From contig CAAECF010000033.1 of the NCBI GenBank assembly GCA_900754275.1, positions 1 through 13,354 on the forward strand: 13,354 nt of DNA, in the 5' to 3' direction. This stretch comes from an uncultured Collinsella sp. (lineage in GTDB: Bacteria > Actinomycetota > Coriobacteriia > Coriobacteriales > Coriobacteriaceae). Position numbers and translations under genes: made by a program. This document shows positions 7,112 through 12,340 of the stretch, piece after piece. The notes below the pieces were generated by a model, which ran no database searches, had not been told where the DNA came from, and saw only the letters and a list, made by a program, of their open reading frames with translations. Position 1 is the first letter of the stretch. The number at the start of each line of letters is the position of its first letter.

Positions 7112-7188
7112 TTAACGTACTCGAAACGTTTGGCTAGGTAGGCCGGCGCTAGCTGGATAACCCCAGGTCAGACCCTGCGCGCAATCCC

Positions 7189-8271
7189 CTATCGCACGAA
7201 GTACCAGGGGCTTTCCTGTACGGTGGGTTCCAGCGCAATGCCGGTGCGTTCCTTAAACAGATCCATGTCCTGAGATTTTTCGGTCCACCACGCGTTGGGC
7301 TTAAAGGTCATGCTCTCAATGACATGACCGACAAACACACTGTTGCGCAGCTTGGAGAAGTCGGTGTTCATAATCAGGATGGACGCGAGCACCAGCACGA
7401 TGCCCAGGACTTTGATCGCGCCGGCGGGCTCGGCATAGACACCAATGCCCACCAGTACGGTGACGACCGTCTCGAAAGACATTACGACGGGAACTTTCGA
7501 TGTCTCGAGCCCCATGGACAGACCCTGCATATATAAGATGTAAGCCACGGCTGTGGGGATGAGTCCAAAGCCAAGGAACAGCAGCAGCAGCTGTGGCGAC
7601 ATTGCCGCGGCGACATCCGGCCACGGAGCCGCGATAGCTGCCATAACCGCACCGCCAAAAACAAAGCCCCAAAACGTGACAGCCAGCGGATGGACCGTCT
7701 TGGTTGCTATTCGGCTAAACACCGCGAGCGACGCGCCACAAAAGCCTGCAATCACGCCCGACGTGACGCCCCAAACCGAAAAATGAAAACCGGAAAGGTC
7801 GCCATTGGTCACTGCAAGCACGCAGCCTACGATGTTAAAGACAATGGCAACGAGCTTGTTGGGGGTCACGTCCTCGCGATAAAGCACGCGGCCGAGCATG
7901 ACGCCAAACACCGGCGAGGTGTAGAGCAGCACCGAGGCCGTGGACATGCCCACCTCGCCCATGCACTCGTAATAAAGCGTGTTAGCGGTGGCGAGGCCGA
8001 TAATGCCAAGAAGCGCACAGGGAACAAGCTCTTTAGGACTTGCCTTGAACAGTGCCAGGGGACCCGATGCCTTTCCCTCACGATCGCCTCCCTGGCAACC
8101 CATGAACGCCAAGACCGGAGCCATTAAGACGGCACCCGACAACAGGCGAAAGGCCGCCATGCTCTGAGACGAAACACCCATGGCCGAGATGCCGTTTACA
8201 AAGATTCCGATGCTGCCCCACATAAGCGCGGCGATCAGCACCAGCACATAGCCCAGATTGCTTTTCTTCAA
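7189..8271 (-). CDS. EamA/DMT superfamily transporter with a C-terminal tail
   Basis: A 360-aa inner-membrane protein with ten predicted helices in two EamA repeats (about 5-145 and 160-300), the drug/metabolite transporter fold that often exports amino acids or other small metabolites. The family signature is visible in LIAALMWGSIGIFV and LYTSPVFGVMLGRVLYRE. About 55 extra residues after the last helix, rich in aromatic and charged residues (ending PWYFVR), exceed the usual length and match no domain I recognise. I choose the TTG at 8269-8271: GAGGAGG lies 5 bases upstream, while the GTG 12 codons earlier has no ribosome site and overlaps the operator region. Promoter similarity to the PTS operon suggests shared regulation; export of the amine released by the deglycases is an inference. 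Confidence 0.88.
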   Translation of the reverse strand: MKKSNLGYVLVLIAALMWGSIGIFVNGISAMGVSSQSMAAFRLLSGAVLMAPVLAFMGCQGGDREGKASGPLALFKASPKELVPCALLGIIGLATANTLYYECMGEVGMSTASVLLYTSPVFGVMLGRVLYREDVTPNKLVAIVFNIVGCVLAVTNGDLSGFHFSVWGVTSGVIAGFCGASLAVFSRIATKTVHPLAVTFWGFVFGGAVMAAIAAPWPDVAAAMSPQLLLLFLGFGLIPTAVAYILYMQGLSMGLETSKVPVVMSFETVVTVLVGIGVYAEPAGAIKVLGIVLVLASILIMNTDFSKLRNSVFVGHVIESMTFKPNAWWTEKSQDMDLFKERTGIALEPTVQESPWYFVR

Positions 8272-8310
8272 CGCAGCCTCCTCGGTATTGTTTCCAATAT
8301 GTTTCACACT

Positions 8311-8332
8311 ACGTTATAGTCGTTATATACAT
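8311..8332. promoter_or_regulatory. Candidate GntR-1 operators, overlapping sites C1/C2 (DMT gene)
   Basis: ACGTTATAGTCGT (8311-8323) and TCGTTATATACAT (8320-8332) each match the reverse complement of site A at 11 of 13 positions. They begin 40 bp upstream of the chosen TTG start. TTGAAA on the minus strand (8334-8339) could be the -35 box, with TATAAC inside the sites as -10. Confidence 0.5.
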
Positions 8333-8395
8333 TTTTCAAGACACAAATCGGCGAGCGGAAAAATCTGCTCCCCACATACTCATTGAGTAGTCATT

Positions 8396-8435
8396 GGGGA
8401 CGCACTTAAATGACTGGTCATTCAAGTGCGTCCCC
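8396..8435. repeat. Long 19-bp-arm hairpin (GGGGACGCACTT repeat)
   Basis: GGGGACGCACTTAAATGAC (8396-8414) pairs with 8417-8435 around a 2-nt loop with a single mismatch. Flanking TAGTC and GACTA extend the stem imperfectly to about 8388-8445. There is no T-run. It follows SIS-2 and its structured repeat on the minus strand, so it may stop or protect that transcript. It looks like a dispersed intergenic repeat. Confidence 0.65.
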
Positions 8436-8513
8436 CAACGACTAGGACTGTCCCCAACTGCCGGCAGAAAAGGAACGTTCCCAACGTCTAAGGCGCCGCT
8501 GGTTGAGCATAAG

Positions 8514-8660
8514 TCAGCGAGCGGGCCGCATTTGAGGCAAGGTGACGTGAAACGAAAGGGCGCTGACCTTCTGGTCGCGCCCTTGAAGTTGAACGTCAGA
8601 TTGCCCAAATGCGGACCGCGCAGCGTCGAGCCGTTACGCGGTTTGGTAAAACCGCGTAAC
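8514..8660 (+). ncRNA. Structured RNA-like repeat, copy 2 (complete)
   Basis: The stems are CCGCATTTG/CAAATGCGG (8526-8534 with 8606-8614), an A bulge plus a G, GGCAA/TTGCC (8536-8540 with 8601-8605, the G at 8536 pairing), an internal loop GGT/AGA, GACGT/ACGTC (8544-8548 with 8593-8597), AGGGCGC/GCGCCCT (8557-8563 with 8577-8583) with a T bulge followed by GACC-TTCT-GGTC, and a final perfect 12-bp hairpin (8633-8644 with 8649-8660). Compared with copy 1, four stems have changed on both sides while keeping pairing, and loop words are conserved. Its last base overlaps the stop codon of the opposing SIS-2 gene. Strand and function are unproven; an element acting as a 3' UTR on the minus strand is the alternative. 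Confidence 0.6.
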
Positions 8661-9652
8661 TAATACTCAAGCTTCCACATGTAGCGGCGCGTCATGTAGT
8701 CCTTGTGGGTGACGGCAGAGAGCGCGCGCATGTACACGTTGTTGAGGATCGGGGCAAAGATCAGGTGGTTGAAGTACTCGCTCACGCTGTCCTTAATGTC
8801 GTTGAGGCCGAGCTCCTTGGCGTCGAGCTGATAGACGCGCTCGCCACCGTACTGGTTGACGAAGCGGATGCCGCGCTCGTCGTTGCAGCGGCTGCGGCCG
8901 ACGCTGATGAGCTGGAACAGCGAGGTGCGCTTGTCCAGGATCTCGAAGGGGCCGTGGAAGAAGTCGCAGGTGTTGATGGTGCAGGAGTCGATCTGCAGCA
9001 TCTCCTGCACGTTGCAGATGCTAAAGACGTAGGCGGCACCAAAGAGCGGGCCCTGGGCCATGACGTTGATGCAGGGCTTGTCGGCGTTCTGCTCGGCCCA
9101 CTTGGCAGCGAGCGGACGGGTGTACTCAACGGCCTTGCGATAGATGGGGTCGACCAAGTCGAAGGCGGCCATAGCGGTCTCGTACTCGGCATAGCCCTCG
9201 GTCTGCTGCGCAAGCTCCATGGCGATCATGGTCACGACGGCAGAGTTGGTGCGGCCCATGCAGGACTCGTCGACGGCCAGGCTGTCGTACTGGATCTTGT
9301 AGTCGCAGACCTCGGTGAGGCCGGACTCGTCAACATAGATGGCGATGGTGCTGGCGCCGTGGTCCTTGGCGACCTGGGCGGCGACGATGGTCTCCTTGGT
9401 GCCGCGCATGGACACGACGACGGCCAGGGTGTTCTCGTTGACGTAGGCCGGGGTGGCGTGCACGAACTCGTTGCTGGTGTAGCTGGAGCTCACGACCTGC
9501 GTGGCCTCGTGCTCCATAAAGTACTGGGCAGGATAGTTACCGCCGTTGGATCCGCCGGCGCCAATCCACACGACGCGCTTGATGCCGCCCTTGTCAGCCT
9601 TGTCAGCCAAAACCTGGGAGACGACGTCCTTAACCTGTTCCTGAGTAGTCAT
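8660..9652 (-). CDS. Second SIS-domain sugar-phosphate deglycase, FrlB/GfrE-like (SIS-2)
   Basis: A 330-aa protein with two SIS domains, clearly a distant paralogue of SIS-1: it shares the HGPFE block and the C-terminus RRYMWKLEY. The catalytic pair is kept as Glu217 (NVQEMLQIDS) and His233 (CDFFHGPFE), 16 residues apart. Differences near the active site (CD for GE before FFHGP, and an inserted CNDERG segment) suggest another substrate. In the Salmonella gfr system two such proteins handle glucoselysine 6-phosphate and fructoselysine 6-phosphate from one PTS; the same division is inferred here. The start ATG 9650-9652 has AAAGG about 10 bases upstream. It is transcribed divergently from GntR-2, with a shared operator-like repeat, so it is probably controlled apart from the PTS operon. 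Confidence 0.85.
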   Translation of the reverse strand: MTTQEQVKDVVSQVLADKADKGGIKRVVWIGAGGSNGGNYPAQYFMEHEATQVVSSSYTSNEFVHATPAYVNENTLAVVVSMRGTKETIVAAQVAKDHGASTIAIYVDESGLTEVCDYKIQYDSLAVDESCMGRTNSAVVTMIAMELAQQTEGYAEYETAMAAFDLVDPIYRKAVEYTRPLAAKWAEQNADKPCINVMAQGPLFGAAYVFSICNVQEMLQIDSCTINTCDFFHGPFEILDKRTSLFQLISVGRSRCNDERGIRFVNQYGGERVYQLDAKELGLNDIKDSVSEYFNHLIFAPILNNVYMRALSAVTHKDYMTRRYMWKLEY

Positions 9653-9689
9653 CGTGCATCAGCCTTTCTTCTCGTTTGATGCTCTCGAT

Positions 9690-9710
9690 GGCATACAAGT
9701 TACATACATG
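9690..9710. promoter_or_regulatory. Candidate GntR-2 operator before SIS-2
   Basis: This 21-bp word begins GGCATACAAGTTA and matches the one at 9829-9849 at 19 of 21 positions. Its reverse strand shows TGTATG twice, 11 bp apart. It lies 38 bp upstream of the SIS-2 start. A related inverted half (TTGTATGC, 9730-9737) is nearby. Confidence 0.55.
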
Positions 9711-9801
9711 TTTTGGTTATGTCGACTAGTTGTATGCTATATTTGTCTTAGATATTTTGCTGATGCGGTTTTCGACAACTGGCTACCAGCGGTTTTGTTG
9801 T

Positions 9802-9814
9802 TGTATTGAATACA
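9802..9814. promoter_or_regulatory. Perfect 13-bp palindrome in the divergent promoter
   Basis: TGTATTGAATACA has 6-bp arms around one base and shares the TGTAT word with the 21-bp repeats at 9690 and 9829. It may be a further binding site for GntR-2; this is inference from sequence resemblance. Confidence 0.4.
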
Positions 9815-9828
9815 TGCTTGCTTAGATA

Positions 9829-9849
9829 GGCATACAAGTTAGATACAGG
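9829..9849. promoter_or_regulatory. Candidate GntR-2 operator before GntR-2
   Basis: This is the second copy of the 21-bp repeat. It ends only 8 bp before the GntR-2 start codon and covers the only ribosome-site-like word (CAGG). A protein bound here would sit downstream of the promoter, consistent with autorepression by blocking elongation. Confidence 0.55.
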
Positions 9850-9857
9850 TTGATCAC

Positions 9858-10580
9858 ATGAACGCTTCGTCTAAAAAGAAACTGAGCCAATACGAGCGCT
9901 TGGCGGGCATGTTGCGTGACCGCATCGCCGCCGGTATCTACGCACGCGGAGACAAGCTGCCGTCCGAGATGGAACTCATGGACGAATCGGGGCTGTCGCG
10001 CAGCACCGTGCGCCACGCCCTTAAGGTTCTCGTTGATGAGGGCCTGGTGCGCACCGAGCGCGGGCGTGGCGCCTTTGTGGCCGACACGCCCGCGCTCCAC
10101 GAGAACAACCTAGTGTTTTCGAGCTATACCAAGCAGGTCGAAGGTCAGGGCATGAAGCCCACCACGCGCACCGTGGACTCGGGCTTTGCCAAGGCGGCCG
10201 GCAGCATGGCTAAGTTCTTTGACGCCGCCGTGGGCAGCAAGCTCGTCAAACTTGTCCGCCTGCGCTACCTGGACGACGTGCCGCTGTGCCTGGAGACCAC
10301 CTACCTGCCGCCAAGCTTCGAGACGCTCATCGATCGCGATATCAACGGTTCGCTCTACGCCACGCTGCGCCAGGAATTCCATCGCGCGCCAGCACAGGGA
10401 CATAAGACCTTTGAGGTGTGCTATGCCTCGCAAAACGAGGCGTTTTTGCTCAACGTCGAGCGCGGGCAGGCGCTGATCCTGATCACCGACTACGTCTACG
10501 ACACCGACGGCCGACCGCTCCATGTCTCTAAGCGCATCCAACGCACCGACCGCGCCAAATACACCGAGCCAATCGGCTAA
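9858..10580 (+). CDS. GntR family regulator with UTRA domain (GntR-2)
   Basis: A 240-aa GntR/HutC-type transcription factor and the only plus-strand gene here. The winged helix domain is at about 10-75, with LPSEMELMDESGLSRSTVRH at 34-53 and the wing at ERGRGAFV (67-74). The UTRA effector domain covers about 88-238. The recognition helix residues differ from GntR-1 (SGLSRSTVRHA against YDVSRITVRRA), which agrees with a different operator. It is divergent from SIS-2, with a 21-bp repeat before each gene, so I infer that it controls SIS-2 and itself. The ATG at 9858-9860 has only a weak AGG ribosome site 8 bases away, suggesting low expression. The stop codon is followed directly by an intergenic repeat shared with the convergent GNAT gene. 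Confidence 0.93.
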   Translation: MNASSKKKLSQYERLAGMLRDRIAAGIYARGDKLPSEMELMDESGLSRSTVRHALKVLVDEGLVRTERGRGAFVADTPALHENNLVFSSYTKQVEGQGMKPTTRTVDSGFAKAAGSMAKFFDAAVGSKLVKLVRLRYLDDVPLCLETTYLPPSFETLIDRDINGSLYATLRQEFHRAPAQGHKTFEVCYASQNEAFLLNVERGQALILITDYVYDTDGRPLHVSKRIQRTDRAKYTEPIG

Positions 10581-10604
10581 CCTGCCAAAATAAACCTGTC
10601 CCTA
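10581..10604 (-). repeat. Collinsella-type intergenic repeat between convergent genes
   Basis: On the minus strand it reads GGGACAGGTTTA then TTTTGGCAGG, nearly identical to the core at 3093-3113. It fills the whole space between the stop codon of GntR-2 and that of the GNAT gene, and the GNAT stop codon TAG lies at its edge. Confidence 0.7.
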
Positions 10605-11192
10605 AATGATAGGTTTGGGAAGGTCGGGGAACCAGGTTGGTTTGGGTTGGTTGGGTGTGCGCTCGGCTAAGACCAGCTCCATCCAGCACATGTCGTACCA
10701 GCGGCCGAACTTTTGGGCGCAGCGATCGAAGGTGCCCACCAGGCGATATCCCATATGAGCATGGAAATCCTGACTGTTGTGCGTCAGGTACTCATCGTCC
10801 TTATCGTGCGGCACGGCAATGAGCGCGCACATGTTGGTGATGCCCATCGCGATCAGGCACTGCTTGAGCGCATCGTGCAGCTTGCGACCCAGCCCGCCAT
10901 GGCGCACATCGCGTGCCAGGTAGATCGACGTCTCGACCGACCAGTCGTATGCCTCGCGGCTGTTAAGCGGACTCACGTAGGCATAGCCTACCGGACGCCC
11001 GTCCAACTCCATCACCAAATATGGATAGCGCTTGAGCGTACGCTCGATGCGCCCAGCGAACTCCTCAACGCTCGGCACCTCGTATTCGCAGGTAATCGCC
11101 GTCTGGCGCACATACGGCTCATAGATGGCAAGCAACGCCGGCGCATCATCGGGCGTCGCCAGGCGAATCGTCGGCTCGGACATCTCGGTCAT
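10602..11192 (-). CDS. GNAT family N-acetyltransferase (phosphinothricin acetyltransferase-like)
   Basis: A 196-aa cytoplasmic acetyltransferase. The N-terminus IRLATPDDAPALLAIYEPYV (9-28) and the acetyl-CoA binding loop RHGGLGRKL (97-105) match the PAT/MnaT branch of the GNAT fold; the later H-MGYRLVG segment is the usual conserved C-terminal strand. Such enzymes acetylate the amino group of methionine derivatives, phosphinothricin or similar small amines; the substrate here is not determined. The start ATG 11190-11192 follows GGGAGAAGGG. The C-terminal Pro-rich tail (RTPNQPKPTWFPDLPKPII) is slightly longer than typical. It is separated from the upstream aldolase gene by a strong terminator, so it has its own promoter or depends on read-through. 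Confidence 0.9.
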   Translation of the reverse strand: MTEMSEPTIRLATPDDAPALLAIYEPYVRQTAITCEYEVPSVEEFAGRIERTLKRYPYLVMELDGRPVGYAYVSPLNSREAYDWSVETSIYLARDVRHGGLGRKLHDALKQCLIAMGITNMCALIAVPHDKDDEYLTHNSQDFHAHMGYRLVGTFDRCAQKFGRWYDMCWMELVLAERTPNQPKPTWFPDLPKPII

Positions 11193-11216
11193 ACAACCCT
11201 TCTCCCCAAAAGCAAA

Positions 11217-11251
11217 GGCCGCCCTGCGCCAAGCTCAGGCGCAGGGCGGCC
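11217..11251 (-). terminator. Rho-independent terminator of the aldolase-type gene
   Basis: A perfect 14-bp GC stem, GGCCGCCCTGCGCC (11217-11230) with 11238-11251, has a 7-nt loop. On the minus strand it is followed by TTTGCTTTT. It lies about 18 bp after the stop codon of the upstream gene and just before the GNAT ribosome site. Confidence 0.85.
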
Positions 11252-11269
11252 CCTTGTCATTACATCAGG

Positions 11270-12295
11270 CTACAGGACAGCCGCCAACGCGTCGATATCC
11301 TCCTGCGTCGTGGCCCAGCTGGTGCAAAAGCGCACCACCGTGTGGGTCTCGTCGTACTTTTCCCAGTACTCGATCGAGGCATGCTCGCGAATGCGGGCCA
11401 TGTCCTCGTTGGGCAGAATCACAAACTGCTGGTTGGTCGGCGTCTCCAAGAAGAACTGGTAGCCGCGCTCGTGCAGCACGCGACGCAGCGCCTGAGCGGT
11501 CTCAATCGCCTGGCGACCAATCTCAAAATACAGGCCATCGGTAAAAAGGGCCTCGAACTGCACACCCGTCAGGCGGCCCTTGGCAAGCAGCGCGCCGTGC
11601 TGCTTAATACGCGGAATGGGATGCGCCGGGGTGTGCATGCCGCAAAACACCACAGCCTCGCCGCACAGAGCGCCGCACTTGGTGCCGCCGATGTAGAACA
11701 CGTCGCACAGCTGCGCCAGCTCGGGCAGGGTAATGTCGCACTCATCGGCCGCCAGCGCATAGGCCAGGCGGGCGCCATCCACAAACAGCGGAATCTCGCG
11801 CTTCTGGCACACTGCATGGATCGCCGCGAGCTCGGCCTTGGAGTACAGCGTGCCGTACTCGGTCGATAGACTCACGTACACGGCGCCCGGGAACACCGTG
11901 TGCTCGTAGCTCTCGTTTTCGTAGAACACCTGGATATAGTTCTCGAGGTCCTCGGCGTGCATCTTGCCCTCGTAGCCGGGAATGGTGAGCACCTTGTGGC
12001 CGCCAAACTCGATGGCGCCCGCCTCGTGACAGGCGACGTGGCCAGTCTCGGCGGCAACGACGCCCTCGTAGGGCGCAAGCAGCATGTCGATCACCGTCGC
12101 GTTGGCCTGCGTGCCGCCCACCAGAAAAAACACGTCAGCATCAGGCGCCTGACAGGCCTCGCGGATAAGCTGCTTGGCACGCTCGGTGTGCGCATCGGTA
12201 CCGTAGCCGGGCTGCGGTTCCATGTTGGTGTCGACGAGCGCCTGCAGCACCGCCGGATGTGCACCGTGGGAATAGTCGTTGTTAAACGCGAGCAT
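11270..12295 (-). CDS. Low-specificity L-threonine aldolase / beta-eliminating lyase family PLP enzyme
   Basis: A 341-aa fold-type I PLP enzyme. Family landmarks are NNDYSHGAHPAVLQAL at the N-terminus, the phosphate-binding GGTQAN (60-65), His86 in AAETGHVACHEAGA stacking on the cofactor, FVDGARL with Asp173 and Arg176, and the Schiff-base Lys206 in YIGGTKCGA. These enzymes split threonine or allo-threonine to glycine and acetaldehyde. Some relatives in gut anaerobes act on other beta-hydroxy amino acids, so the exact substrate is open. The ATG 12293-12295 follows GAGAGGA at good spacing. Length is normal for the family and nothing appears broken. It ends in a strong terminator and stands alone. 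Confidence 0.9.
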   Translation of the reverse strand: MLAFNNDYSHGAHPAVLQALVDTNMEPQPGYGTDAHTERAKQLIREACQAPDADVFFLVGGTQANATVIDMLLAPYEGVVAAETGHVACHEAGAIEFGGHKVLTIPGYEGKMHAEDLENYIQVFYENESYEHTVFPGAVYVSLSTEYGTLYSKAELAAIHAVCQKREIPLFVDGARLAYALAADECDITLPELAQLCDVFYIGGTKCGALCGEAVVFCGMHTPAHPIPRIKQHGALLAKGRLTGVQFEALFTDGLYFEIGRQAIETAQALRRVLHERGYQFFLETPTNQQFVILPNEDMARIREHASIEYWEKYDETHTVVRFCTSWATTQEDIDALAAVL

Positions 12296-12340
12296 GGCAA
12301 TCCTCTCTTACCGGGTATCGGCCAGATGATTCAAACGGGG

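Larger units (their letters stand above)
8272..8659. other. 388-bp gap between the DMT and SIS-2 genes
   Basis: No coding frame is convincing. In order it holds the DMT leader and promoter with overlapping operator-like sites (8311-8332), a long hairpin (8396-8435), a short segment with the palindrome GGAACGTTCC near 8472-8481, and the second structured repeat (8514-8660). Confidence 0.7.

Noticed and set aside
7077..7130. Sigma-54 promoter with LevR/ManR-type control, common for mannose-family PTS
   Set aside because: No GG-N10-GC element at the right place, no LevR-like gene in the window, and a clear TATAAT is present.
8396..8435. CRISPR or tandem array suggested by repeated GGGGAC and TCCCC words
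   Set aside because: It is a single long hairpin with no regularly spaced repeats or unique spacers.
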